Made by a program: the position numbers and the translations under genes | Assembly: GCA_947588685.1 (NCBI GenBank) | Contig: CANPYM010000004.1 | Span: forward strand, 1 to 64,000 | Reading direction: 5' to 3' | From: an uncultured Bacilli bacterium | GTDB taxonomy: Bacteria; Bacillota_I; Bacilli_A; RF39; UBA660 | DNA: 64,000 nt | Shown here: positions 43,650 through 54,100 of the stretch, in pieces | How the letters are laid out: every line of letters begins with the position of its first letter | Numbering within the stretch: position 1 is the stretch's first letter | The notes under the pieces: model-generated | The model's database searches: none | What the model saw: the letters and a program-made list of their open reading frames with translations, nothing else | What the model was told of the DNA's origin: nothing

Positions 43650-46580
43650 ATGAGCTATGTTCCACTTTATATTAAAACGGATAATTCGCTACAACAATCT
43701 TTAATTAAGATTGATGATTTAATTAATAAAGCTAAAGAATATGGCCTTAAGGCCCTTACCATTACCGATAATAATATGTATGGGGTAATGGATTTTTATC
43801 ACGCTTGTCTTAAAAATGATATTAAACCGATTATTGGTTTAGAGATAACTTGTGAGAAAAATACGCTTGTTTTATATTGTATGAATTATCAAGGATATCA
43901 AAACTTAATCAAGTTATGTACGATTATGTCGAGCCGGGAGTTAACTTTAACTGATCTTGAAACTTATGCGGAAAATATCCTTTGTCTTCTTCCTTATGGT
44001 TCTTCATCGTTACTTGATAGTGTTAAAAAAATATATAAGTATGTTTTTAGAACTTATCAAAATGCTGATGAAAAAAAAGAATTATCAAGTGATGCTTTAT
44101 TTATGCGCGAGACATTATATCTAAATAAAGAAGACAGTCGCTATTATAAGTATTTAAAAGCTGTTAAAGATGGGGTTAGTGTTGATAACATCAGTACGGA
44201 TAAGTTAAATAATTATTTACTTTCTTATGATGAAGTCCAAACTTTAGATGACTTAAAAAATAATGAACGCATAGATGAATTATGCTCTTTAGAGATTCCT
44301 TTTCATCAAAAATTAATGCCTATTTTTAAAAATGATGAAGGACTAGATAGTTATACTTTCTTAAAAAGAAAATGTATTGAAGGCTTAAAGAAAAAGTTTG
44401 GTGAGCGAGTTAGTAGCGTCTATCAAAATCGCTTGAAGTATGAACTTGATGTCATAAATAAAATGGGGTTTTGTGATTACTTTTTAATTGTCTATGATTA
44501 CATTAAATATAGTAAAGAACATAATATTATCGTTGGCCCTGGAAGAGGTAGTGCGGTTGGATCGTTAGTTGCTTATTGCCTTGATATAACAGAGATTGAT
44601 CCCATTAAATATGATTTGTTGTTTGAACGTTTCTTAAATGTCGAACGGGTTAGCATGCCCGATATTGATATTGACTTTGAACACCTACGCCGGGAAGAAG
44701 TTATCAACTATTGTATGGAAAAGTATGGCCTTAAATCGGTCGCTCCTATTATTAGTTTTGGAACATTAGGGCCTAAACAAGCTGTTCGGGATGTAGGAAG
44801 ATGTATGGATATTGCTCCGAATATTGTTGATGGTTTGTGTAAGATTTTAGATTCGCGCCTTTCCTTAAAAGAAAATCAACAAAATCCTAAAGTTCAAAAA
44901 TATCTCGAACGTTATGATAATTTAGAGGTTTTATATAAAATGGCGATGCGGTTTGAAGGTTTAAAGAGACATACGAGTATTCACGCATCAGGTGTTGTTA
45001 TGTCTGAGTGTGCCTTGGATGATGTTATCCCTCTTGATCAAGGTCATAACAGTTTTTATACGAGTGGCTATGATATGACCTATTTAGAAGAGATTGGTTT
45101 ACTAAAGATGGATTTCTTAGCTATCAAGTATTTGACAATTATTCATGAGATTATCGATGATGTAAACCGTACCTGTCAAGCATCGTTAACTTTCGATAAT
45201 ATTCCTTTTAATGACCGAAAAGCGATGAAAATTATGGAAGAAGGTAATACTTTAGGAATCTTCCAATTCGAGTCAGAAGGGATGATTAATTTCTTAAAAC
45301 AATTAAAGATTACTTCCTTTGATGACATCTGCGCCGCGATTGCATTATATCGACCAGGTCCTATGAACAATATTCCTCTTTATATCAAAAGAAAAAATAG
45401 TGAAGAGAAAATTGATTACATCGACGATTCTTTAAAACCTATTTTAAAGTCAACTTATGGGATTATGATCTATCAAGAGCAAATTATGCAGATAGCTAAT
45501 GTTATGGCTGATTACTCTTTAGGAGAAGCCGATATTTTAAGAAAAGCGATGAGTAAAAAGAAGAAAGATTTACTTCTTCAAGAAGAAAAACGCTTTAAAG
45601 AACGTAGCCTTAAAAAGGGATATGCGAAAGATACGGTTGATAAAGTGTATGCGATGATGCTAAAGTTTGCGGAATATGGCTTTAATAAATCCCATTCCGT
45701 AGGTTATTCATTAGTCGCTTATCGAATGGCTTACTTAAAAGCGCATTATCCTGAAATATTTATATCTAATCTATTATCGACCGAGATGAATGATGATAGT
45801 AAATGTAAAAGATATATTTATGAATGTAAGAAAATGGGCATTACGGTTTTACCACCTGATATCAATCTTAGTGGAACGAAGTATCTTAAAGAAAAGAATG
45901 GCATTAGATATCCTTTAAATAGTATTAAAAACTTAGGTATTAATGCTTCTTCAACCATTATGGAAGCAAGATCATCCGGCCCTTTTGCCAATATTTTTGA
46001 CTTTGTTAAAAGATGTTATGGTAATGTGGTCAATAAAAAAACCCTTGAGTCACTTATTTATGCTGGCGTCTTTGATAGTTTTAATATTAACCGGGCGACT
46101 TTAATTAATAATCTTGATGCGATTATCGGCTATGGTGAGTTAATTAAAGATTTGGATGAAGAGTTTGCTTTAAAGCCAGAAATTACCAGTTATCCTGAAT
46201 ACGATAGTAAGTTTATTATGGCCAAAGAATTAGAATTATTCGGATTATATTTAAGTCGGCATCCGGTTACGGATTTAAGAGTTAAATACCCAAATAGTGT
46301 TCCTTTAAGTGAAGTAAATCAACACTTCGATAAGTTTATCAATATTATTGCCTATGTCGACCAAATAAGAGAAATAACGACGAAGAAGGGTGATAAAATG
46401 GCTTTTATCGTGGGTAGTGATGAACTAGCTACGCTAGATATAACGCTATTCCCTAAAATATATAAAGATAACATACGTATTCAAAAGGGTGATGTTATTG
46501 CCGTTTATGGTCATATTGAGAAAAGATATGATAAATATCAAATAATTGCTAGTAAAATAGCAAAGCTAAAAACTGATTAA
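43650..46580 (+). CDS. dnaE: DNA polymerase III subunit alpha, DnaE type
   Basis: 976 aa, shorter than the usual 1100-1160. N-terminal PHP domain with HxH replaced (LYIKTDNSL), so metal binding there is lost. The polymerase palm has GPGRGSAVGSLVAYCL and the catalytic PDIDIDFE. Further on come AIALYRPGPMNN, the tandem HhH region and a C-terminal OB fold (IIAYVDQIREITTKKGDKMAF). It extends RNA primers in low-GC bacteria alongside PolC. Monocistronic, AGGAGGG ribosome site. Confidence 0.95.
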   Translation: MSYVPLYIKTDNSLQQSLIKIDDLINKAKEYGLKALTITDNNMYGVMDFYHACLKNDIKPIIGLEITCEKNTLVLYCMNYQGYQNLIKLCTIMSSRELTLTDLETYAENILCLLPYGSSSLLDSVKKIYKYVFRTYQNADEKKELSSDALFMRETLYLNKEDSRYYKYLKAVKDGVSVDNISTDKLNNYLLSYDEVQTLDDLKNNERIDELCSLEIPFHQKLMPIFKNDEGLDSYTFLKRKCIEGLKKKFGERVSSVYQNRLKYELDVINKMGFCDYFLIVYDYIKYSKEHNIIVGPGRGSAVGSLVAYCLDITEIDPIKYDLLFERFLNVERVSMPDIDIDFEHLRREEVINYCMEKYGLKSVAPIISFGTLGPKQAVRDVGRCMDIAPNIVDGLCKILDSRLSLKENQQNPKVQKYLERYDNLEVLYKMAMRFEGLKRHTSIHASGVVMSECALDDVIPLDQGHNSFYTSGYDMTYLEEIGLLKMDFLAIKYLTIIHEIIDDVNRTCQASLTFDNIPFNDRKAMKIMEEGNTLGIFQFESEGMINFLKQLKITSFDDICAAIALYRPGPMNNIPLYIKRKNSEEKIDYIDDSLKPILKSTYGIMIYQEQIMQIANVMADYSLGEADILRKAMSKKKKDLLLQEEKRFKERSLKKGYAKDTVDKVYAMMLKFAEYGFNKSHSVGYSLVAYRMAYLKAHYPEIFISNLLSTEMNDDSKCKRYIYECKKMGITVLPPDINLSGTKYLKEKNGIRYPLNSIKNLGINASSTIMEARSSGPFANIFDFVKRCYGNVVNKKTLESLIYAGVFDSFNINRATLINNLDAIIGYGELIKDLDEEFALKPEITSYPEYDSKFIMAKELELFGLYLSRHPVTDLRVKYPNSVPLSEVNQHFDKFINIIAYVDQIREITTKKGDKMAFIVGSDELATLDITLFPKIYKDNIRIQKGDVIAVYGHIEKRYDKYQIIASKIAKLKTD

Positions 46581-46650
46581 AGACTTTTCTTTTTAGCGTA
46601 AATATGTTAAAATTATTTATAATGAAGTATACTAAGAGGAGGTATCCGAT

Positions 46651-47067
46651 ATGGGATTTATGAAAAAAATATTTGAAGGTGACGAAGAGAAAGACATCTT
46701 CAATGATGATGAGAGTCAATTTTATGAAGTAGATACCAAAGAATTAGAAGAAATGGCTGATAAAAATGGGGGAGCGAAGATGATTCTTTTGGAACCTCGA
46801 GCTTTTTCAGAATCACAACAAATTGCTGATCATTTAAAGAAAAGAAATACGGTCGTTATCAATTTAAGACGTGTTACAAGTGATCAAGCTAAAAGAATTA
46901 TTGACTTTGTAAGTGGATCTATTTATGCCCTTAAAGGCCATATTGAAAAGATTGGTAGTGGCATTTTCTTATGTACACCAAACAATGTTAATATTCAAGG
47001 TAAGATATCTACAGAAAAAGAATCAAAAGAAGTATACAACAATGATGATATTGAAATTGATTGGTAA
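46651..47067 (+). CDS. sepF: Cell division protein SepF
   Basis: 138 aa. The amphipathic N-terminal helix GFMKKIFEG is for membrane binding, then an acidic linker and the SepF core at about 55-125 ([31 protein letters not shown]). It tethers FtsZ filaments to the membrane. GAGGAGG precedes the ATG. It is followed by divIVA, as in many Firmicutes; the core resembles the free-standing domain encoded at 31901. Confidence 0.94.
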   Translation: MGFMKKIFEGDEEKDIFNDDESQFYEVDTKELEEMADKNGGAKMILLEPRAFSESQQIADHLKKRNTVVINLRRVTSDQAKRIIDFVSGSIYALKGHIEKIGSGIFLCTPNNVNIQGKISTEKESKEVYNNDDIEIDW

Positions 47068-47122
47068 GTATTGAAATTATTGAATACTTATGTTAGAATA
47101 TCACAGGTAATGAGGTGAACTT

Positions 47123-47518
47123 ATGGATAAATTTACGTCCACTATTCGCGGTTATGATAAAGGCGAAGTTAATAAGTTTATCGATGAAGTTATCGTTCAA
47201 GTTGAAACAATGGTTAAAGAAATCGAAGAAAAAGATAAGAAGATTAAAAAGCTGCAATCTTTAGTTAAAGAAAACCAGGCGGCAATGAAAAAAATGCTTG
47301 CCGAAATGGATAAATTACACAAACAAGTAAAGACTTTAGAGGAAAAAGAGGAACTAGCTCATCAGTATGATGTGACGGTATCCGAATTAAAGAAAGCTAA
47401 AGAAGAAGCAGAAAGAACCATTAAGAAAGCTCAAAAACGAAGTGATGAAATTATCAAAGAAGCTGAAGAGCGAGCTGATGAGATTATCAAAGAAAGTTTG
47501 ACGAGCGTAAGTGAATAA
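47123..47518 (+). CDS. divIVA: DivIVA-domain protein
   Basis: 131 aa. FTSTIRGYDKGEVNKFIDEV is the lipid-binding DivIVA N-terminus, and the rest is a continuous coiled coil to the end. Shorter than B. subtilis DivIVA, with no extended tail. It localises at negatively curved division sites and poles. Position sepF-divIVA-ileS is conserved in low-GC Gram-positives. Confidence 0.9.
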   Translation: MDKFTSTIRGYDKGEVNKFIDEVIVQVETMVKEIEEKDKKIKKLQSLVKENQAAMKKMLAEMDKLHKQVKTLEEKEELAHQYDVTVSELKKAKEEAERTIKKAQKRSDEIIKEAEERADEIIKESLTSVSE

Positions 47519-47519
47519 T

Positions 47520-47709
47520 TGCAAGTGAAAGAGACGGTATTTATAGCGCTTTAAGAGAGTCTATGGTTGGTGCGAATAGATAAGTTAAGTAAATACGGAT
47601 CACTCTGGATGCAAAACCGGTAACGCGTTATAGTTATTAGTGCATAATAAAGTATTATGAAATAGGATGGTACCACGGCCTTGTTCGTTCCTATACGTAA
47701 TACTTTTTA
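47520..47709 (+). ncRNA. T-box leader of ileS
   Basis: The T-box sequence TGGTACCACGG (47668-47678) and downstream TTCGTTCCTA form the antiterminator region. The competing terminator is AAAGTATTA (47649-47657) / TAATACTTT (47698-47706) plus T tail. Stem I has GGTTGGTGCGAATAG, and the specifier is read as ATC (47599-47601) in ACGGATCACTCTGG, fitting Ile. Uncharged tRNA-Ile binding allows ileS transcription. Confidence 0.92.
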
Positions 47710-47731
47710 TTTGTTATAAAGGAGTGATAAG

Positions 47732-50700
47732 ATGAAAAATTTTAAAGAATTAGACAAACGCCCTGTTAGTGAAGTTGAAGATAGTATTAGAGCTTCTTGG
47801 GGTAGTATCAATGATATGCATAATAAACAAGTAGAAATGCATAAGGATGATGAGACTTTTGTCTTCTATGATGGGCCTGCCTTTGCTAATGGGTTCCCAG
47901 GCCTACATCATATGGTTAGTAAAAACCTTAAAGATGCCGTAACTAAATACCAAGTTATGAATGGTAAGAAAGTTATTCGTAAAATCGGTTGGGATACACA
48001 TGGCTTACCAATTGAAAATCACGTTGAGAAAAAACTTGGTATTTCATCTAAAAAAGAGATTGAAGAATTAGGTGTAGCTAAGTTTAATGAAGAATGCCGT
48101 CATAGTGTTCGGGAAAATGAATCAGCCTTTACTGATTTAACTAGTAAAATGGGTCAATTCTTTGATGTTGAACATCCATATTTAACTTATAAGAATGAAT
48201 ACATTGAAACCGAATGGTGGATTTTAAAACAGATGTATGAAAAAGATATGTTCTATGAAGGAACAAGGGTTGTACCTTATTGTCCACACTGTGGAACAGG
48301 GCTAGCTAGTCATGAGGTTGCGCAAAACTATCAAACTGATACCGCTATTACTGTTTATGTACCATTTAAAAAGAAAGACGAAGATGTATATTTCTTAGTT
48401 TGGACAACAACCCCTTGGACTTTAATTGCCAATGTCGCTTTATGTGTTCATCCTGATGAAGATTATGTTTTAGCTGAATCTAAAGGTCATAAGTTTATCT
48501 TAGCTAAAGCTTTACTTAGCCAAGTTTTAGGTGATGAAGCAACTGTTTTAGAAACATATAAAGGTAAAGATTTAGAATATGTTGAATATGAACAATTAAT
48601 TCCATCTTTTGATGTTGATAAAAAAGCTTTCTATGTAACGTGTGATGAATATGTAACGATGGAAGATGGTACGGGTATCGTTCATATTGCTCCAGCCTTT
48701 GGTGAGGATGATGCTAATGTCGGTAAGAAATATGATCTTCCATACTTAAATCCGGTTGGTAAAGATGGTTGCTACGTCGGGGGAATGTGGGATGGCCGTT
48801 TTGTTCACGATGTTAATGAAGACGTTGTTGAATATTTAAAGGCTAACGATAAGTTATTCCGTCGTCAAAAGATTAGCCACGAATATCCACATTGCTGGCG
48901 ATGTGATACACCACTTATCTATTATTCAATGCCAAGTTATTATATTAAAGTAAGTGAGATGACAGATGATCTTGTTAAGGCTAACGCTGAAGTTAATTGG
49001 TATCCAGCACACGTTGGTGAGAAAAGATTTGCTAACTGGTTAGCTAATGCTAGAGATTGGAATGTCTCACGGAGTCGTTATTGGGGTAGTCCAATCCCAT
49101 ACTTTAAGTGTGAATGTGGCTATAATCATATGGTTGGTTCGATTGCCGAATTAAAAGAAATGGCTACTAAAGGAATTGGTGATGACTTTGATTTACATAA
49201 ACCATATATTGATGAAGTTCATCTAAAATGTCCAAAATGTGGTGGGGAAATGACTAGAATACCAGATGTTTTGGATTGTTGGTTTGACTCTGGTTCTATG
49301 CCTTTTGCCCAATATCATTACCCATTTGAGAATAAAGAATTATGGGAAAGCCAATTCCCAGCTGATTTTATCTGTGAAGGAATCGATCAAACTAGAGGTT
49401 GGTTTTACACTTTACTTATCATTTCTGTCTTTGTCAAGGGTGTCTCACCATTTAAGAATGTTCTAGTAAACGATTTATTACTCGATGCTGAAGGTAAGAA
49501 AATGAGTAAATCACGTGGTAACATTGTCGAACCATTTACAACCATTAAAGACTATGGTGCTGACACAGTTAGATTCTATCTTCTTTATGTCTCACCAGTA
49601 TGGACGCCATTAAAGTTTGATATGGCTGGTTTAAAAGAAGTTTATTCAAAGTTCTTTAACCCATTAAAGAATACATATAGCTTCTTTGCTATGTACGCTA
49701 ATATCGATGCAATCGATACGGATGAATGCAATATTGAATATAGTAAAAGAGAAGAAATTGACCGGTGGTTATTATCTAAATATAATAAACTAGTTCGGGA
49801 TGTTAGAGCTGATTTTGATGAATATGATTTAAATAAAGTTGTTCATCATCTAGCTAACTTTGTATCTGATGATTTATCTAACTGGTATATTAGACGTAAT
49901 CGTAACCGTTTCTGGGGCAGTGAATTAGATGATTCTAAGAAGAGTGTTTACCGGACAACTTATGAAGTATTAACGAGCTTAGCTAAGTTAATCGCTCCAA
50001 TCACCCCATTCTTATCTGAGGAATTATATCGTAATTTAACTGGTGAAGAATCTGTTCATTTTGCTAGTTATCCTGTATGTGATGAGTCTTTAATTGATGA
50101 ACACGTTGAAGAAAGAATGGATCTTGTAAGAAGCTTAATTTCCGTTGGCCGTTTTGTTCGGGAAGAGACAAAAATTAAAGTTCGTCAACCACTTAAAGAA
50201 GCTCTAATTGATGGTAAAAATAAAGATTTAATTGAAGATTTAGTACCTTTAATTAGTGAAGAGTTAAATATTAAAGAAGTTCTATTTGTCGATGATTTAA
50301 ATGAATATATGAATATTTCTTTAAAACCTAACTTCAAAGAAGTGGGTAAAGTTTTAGGTTCTCTTATGAAAGAGTTCCAAGAAAAACTTGCATCTTTAAG
50401 CTTAGATGAAGTTAATCTTCTTCAAAAAGGCGAGACTATCAAGATGACTTTAGGTGGAGAGGAAAAAGAGATCACTCCTAATATGATTGATATTCGTATT
50501 TCTAGCAAGGAAGGCTTTAATGTCGGTATGGAAAACAATAATTTTATGATTATTGATACAACTTTAACTGATGACTTAATTTTAGAAGGTATTGCTAGAG
50601 AACTTGTTTCCAAAGTTCAAAACTTAAGAAAACAAAGTGATTTTGAAATAACCGATCGCATTAAACTATATTATCATAGTGATGATTTAGTTAATGAAGC

Positions 50701-50827
50701 TATCAATAACTTCAAAGACTTCATTATGGGAGAAACTTTATCTTTAGAGTTAAATGAAAGTGATGACGCTAAAGAAGAGTTTGATTTAAATGGTCATACT
50801 TGCTTAATTAAAATTGAAAAAGCTTAA
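47732..50827 (+). CDS. ileS: Isoleucine-tRNA ligase
   Basis: 1031 aa, the long archaeal/eukaryal-like type. The HIGH-equivalent is in ANGFPGLHHMVSKNLKD with a GLHH core, and KMSKSRGN is near residue 590. WTTTPWTL marks the editing CP1 domain. The anticodon-binding domain (RRNRNRFW) and a long C-terminus follow. Regulated by the upstream T-box. AAAGGAGTGA ribosome site. Confidence 0.96.
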   Translation: MKNFKELDKRPVSEVEDSIRASWGSINDMHNKQVEMHKDDETFVFYDGPAFANGFPGLHHMVSKNLKDAVTKYQVMNGKKVIRKIGWDTHGLPIENHVEKKLGISSKKEIEELGVAKFNEECRHSVRENESAFTDLTSKMGQFFDVEHPYLTYKNEYIETEWWILKQMYEKDMFYEGTRVVPYCPHCGTGLASHEVAQNYQTDTAITVYVPFKKKDEDVYFLVWTTTPWTLIANVALCVHPDEDYVLAESKGHKFILAKALLSQVLGDEATVLETYKGKDLEYVEYEQLIPSFDVDKKAFYVTCDEYVTMEDGTGIVHIAPAFGEDDANVGKKYDLPYLNPVGKDGCYVGGMWDGRFVHDVNEDVVEYLKANDKLFRRQKISHEYPHCWRCDTPLIYYSMPSYYIKVSEMTDDLVKANAEVNWYPAHVGEKRFANWLANARDWNVSRSRYWGSPIPYFKCECGYNHMVGSIAELKEMATKGIGDDFDLHKPYIDEVHLKCPKCGGEMTRIPDVLDCWFDSGSMPFAQYHYPFENKELWESQFPADFICEGIDQTRGWFYTLLIISVFVKGVSPFKNVLVNDLLLDAEGKKMSKSRGNIVEPFTTIKDYGADTVRFYLLYVSPVWTPLKFDMAGLKEVYSKFFNPLKNTYSFFAMYANIDAIDTDECNIEYSKREEIDRWLLSKYNKLVRDVRADFDEYDLNKVVHHLANFVSDDLSNWYIRRNRNRFWGSELDDSKKSVYRTTYEVLTSLAKLIAPITPFLSEELYRNLTGEESVHFASYPVCDESLIDEHVEERMDLVRSLISVGRFVREETKIKVRQPLKEALIDGKNKDLIEDLVPLISEELNIKEVLFVDDLNEYMNISLKPNFKEVGKVLGSLMKEFQEKLASLSLDEVNLLQKGETIKMTLGGEEKEITPNMIDIRISSKEGFNVGMENNNFMIIDTTLTDDLILEGIARELVSKVQNLRKQSDFEITDRIKLYYHSDDLVNEAINNFKDFIMGETLSLELNESDDAKEEFDLNGHTCLIKIEKA

Positions 50828-50830
50828 TAT

Positions 50831-50867
50831 AAAAGCTAACCTGAAATTGTCTAAGGTTAGCTTTTTT
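50831..50867 (+). terminator. ileS terminator
   Basis: AAAAGCTAACC / GGTTAGCTTTT stem followed by T6. Confidence 0.85.
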
Positions 50868-50872
50868 GATAT

Positions 50873-51038
50873 CATTTAGTATTCAACTTAAAGACCATCG
50901 CTATGTTGAATATCTTATTATTTTATATACTATAATTTTATCATATATAATTAATCATTACAACGATTATCATCTTTTATTGCTTTAAATTTCACAAAAA
51001 AACTTAAAGATTTAAGTCTTTAAGTTGAATACTAAATG
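50873..51038. repeat. Segment bounded by perfect 23-bp inverted repeats
   Basis: Arm 1 at 50873-50895 (CATTTAGTATTCAACTTAAA then GAC) is an exact reverse complement of arm 2 at 51016-51038. The 120-bp interior has no gene. It carries a possible rightward promoter (TTGAAT 50906-50911, 19 bp, TATAAT 50931-50936) and, on the other strand, TTGTAA-17-TAAAAT. A third AACTTAAAGA at 51001-51010 forms an alternative hairpin with arm 2. It lies between the ileS terminator and the giant adhesin. Invertible promoter or attenuator are the two readings. Confidence 0.6.
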
Positions 51039-51187
51039 GTTAGTTAATATTAGTACAATATAAAGTTATGATATAAACAACTTAAGTATAAAAATTAAAT
51101 TACCGGTAATAAATAAATATAGTAATAAATAATATCTAACCAAATTATTTAAAACTTTAGCTGATGAAGATTTGGAGTGGATAATAA
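51039..51187 (+). promoter_or_regulatory. Upstream region of the giant adhesin
   Basis: About 150 nt of A/T-rich DNA with a 12-bp perfect palindrome ATTACCGGTAAT (51099-51110), a possible operator, and a TTTGGAGTGG ribosome site before the ATG. No gene is seen. Confidence 0.4.
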
Positions 51188-54100
51188 ATGCTGAAAAGAA
51201 GAAAAATTAAAAGAAAATGGATAAATATTTCTCTAGCAATTCTTTTAGTAGCGCTTATTTTAACAGGTACGGGGATAGTGGTTAATGTCACTAATTTTTT
51301 AAGTGGTCAAAAGTTAAGTGGTAATAACTTTGGTAATCGTTTAGTTGATCCTAATACAATGGATTCATATAAAGACGAATTATTGAATGATAAGAATGGA
51401 TCACGTTATGCTGGAAGAATTTGGTCGGATAAGACTACCCTTTTAGATAAAGTTGATCTTGATATGGAAACAGATGGAATCTCTAAAACAATTAATGGCA
51501 ATTCAGAGTTCATTCAAGTCTTTTCTACTTTAGGAAGTAGTGAGCAAAAGGTTGATGTAATTAAAAATCCATTAGATTTGGTAATTGCGATTGATTTGTC
51601 ATCTTCAATGGGGCGTGATTCTGTCGATGATGGTTGGACACCGGAGGATCAAAATATTAGACTTTCTCACTCCCGAATTTATGCTACTGTTCAGGCTGTT
51701 AATGAAGCTATTGATGCTTTAATGGAGAAAAATCCTGAAAATCGTATTGCGGTTATTGGATATGGCGCTAATGCGACGGTCTTACTACCTTTAGGGCAAT
51801 ATAAGCGAAATGAGAAAGCTGATTATATAACAATTGAAGGTCTTCGTAGCGTTTTTGGTGATAATCCTAATGCTGATGGAAAGTTTACTTATCAAGCTGA
51901 TTGTTTTTTTGAACTTTCAATCAATGCTTTAAAGAAAAATGGGAATACTTATGATCCAATTCAAAAAAAGATTACTAATCATCCTGATGTTGTTAGTGGA
52001 AATGGGGCTCAAGAAACAATTGGCTTTCTTACTAATATGCAAGGTGGCATTTATCTTGGCCTTAATGAATTAACTTCAACCGAAGAAGCTACATATACAA
52101 CAGAACAAAATGGTAAAAGAATAACTATTGCAAGAATACCTGCCATCTTTATTATGACTGATGGTGGTTCTAATTTTGCCTTTAGAAAAGAAGGCGATAA
52201 TCCTAAAATACCTGATAATAAAGGTGATGAATGGTATAACGTTTATATCCCTGAACCAAGCCTTGCCGATCAATATATTTATTTTGGTTATCCTGATGCA
52301 AACGCTAGTGGTGTTTTATACTCTAATGATTCAAGTATTGATGGCGCACCAGGTATTATCTTAGAAAACTTGCTAACTTCTTCATATATGAAGTTAAAAG
52401 TTGAAAAACATTATACAGCTTTACAAAAGAAGGCTGGAATTAGTGATGCTAAAGCAAAACTTAATGTTCAAACGATTGGTGTTGATTTAAAAGATACACC
52501 AGCTTGGGCAAGATCAAGATTGTATATTTCATTGGATCCTGAAAATTATTTTAAAGAAGATTTAACTACTGATAATGATAAGTTCCTTTCTGAAACAGAA
52601 ATTGAAACAGTTATGAAAGATACTTTAGATAGTTGGAATATTTTGAAGCAAAAACAAAGTACCAAAGTTAAAATAGGTTTTATGCAAAAGCCAAAAGATC
52701 CTGATAAATATATAAATATTGCGCCAATTCCAGAAGAAGGTATCGGTTCTGGTGAAGAGAAGATAACGATGGATGAGGTTATTGAAAATATTAATTATGC
52801 TGATAATTTTAGTGATATATCTAGTAATGGTGGTCAACTAGAACAGTTATTCCTTAATGTTATTCAGAACCTTGATGGTGAGGCTTCTAGTCCAATTAGT
52901 GGAACTAACGAAGCTGGTGTTAGCGATTCTTTAATGTATTCAGACCCAATGGGTAAATATATGGAAATTAAAAGAAATGGTCTCACCATTGATGGCGAAA
53001 AGTATGATATGAGCTTACTTTTGTTTGGTAAATTACATAATATGCGTAAAGCTGCCGTTTATGATTATACATTCAATAGCACCCACAGAGGTCCAAATCA
53101 TAACAGTGATGATATGGCTTTAGGCTTTACTAGTGGTTGGTATGATAAAGAAGGAAATTATCTAGAAGATGGTGGATCTTGGGATAAGGGTGATACTTAT
53201 TATGCTGATGTTACCCAAGTTCAAAAATATATTCCAACTTTAGATGAGTCAAGTAATATTACCCCAAAACAAAAGAAAACTATTTATACTTTGTATAGTT
53301 TTGTTGATAAAGAAGACGAAGAACAAATTAATCCATCATATGAAGATGAAAGCGTCAAATATAAAGTTAATGATATTCGGGTTTGGACAGAGTATACGGG
53401 TAATTATGTCGATGAAGATCCAAGCGCTAACCCTAACTTAGGTTTCGATGAAGCTTTATATGTTAATATTCCAACGACAGCTTTACCACTTCAAATGGTT
53501 AAACTATATGTTGAAAGTGATGGCAGCATTTCTGATTATCAAACGAATTTAAATAACTATATAGCCTCAACACCACTTCGTTTATTTTATAGTGTTGGTG
53601 TTTCATCACAAGTTATGACTGAAGATGGCTTAGATCTTGATTTAGCTAAAATAAATCAAGAATACATTCAAAAAAATAAAGTTAATGACACAATTAGATT
53701 TTATGCCAATTATTATAGTAATACGAAGTATGATGGTTATTTAACTGATACTGAGGTAGAACGAACAAGGGGAGATGCTAGTGTTAGTTTTTCACCAAGT
53801 GCTACTAATCGTTATTATACATATCAAAAGCCATTACCATTATATGAAATGGCTATCAGTGATATACCGGATGAAAATGGCTTATATAAATCTCTTGAAT
53901 TAGGTACTAAAGAAGAATACGAATTATTTAAAAGTACCCATAAAACAATATCTAATAGTTCATCATTTGATGATAATAAATGGTATTATATCGTTGTTGA
54001 TTATTATATGCCAGGAAAAAGTGAAGCTATGCATTTAGCTGTTCCAAGAGAAGGTAAAGAGTTTGGCTCTGGTATCGGTGATGGAACTATTAAAAAGGGT

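Noticed and set aside
50873-51038. MITE-type transposable element
   Set aside because: The inverted repeats fit, but no target-site duplication is visible (flanks GATAT and GTTAG) and there is no second copy in the window; the invertible-promoter or attenuator reading is preferred.
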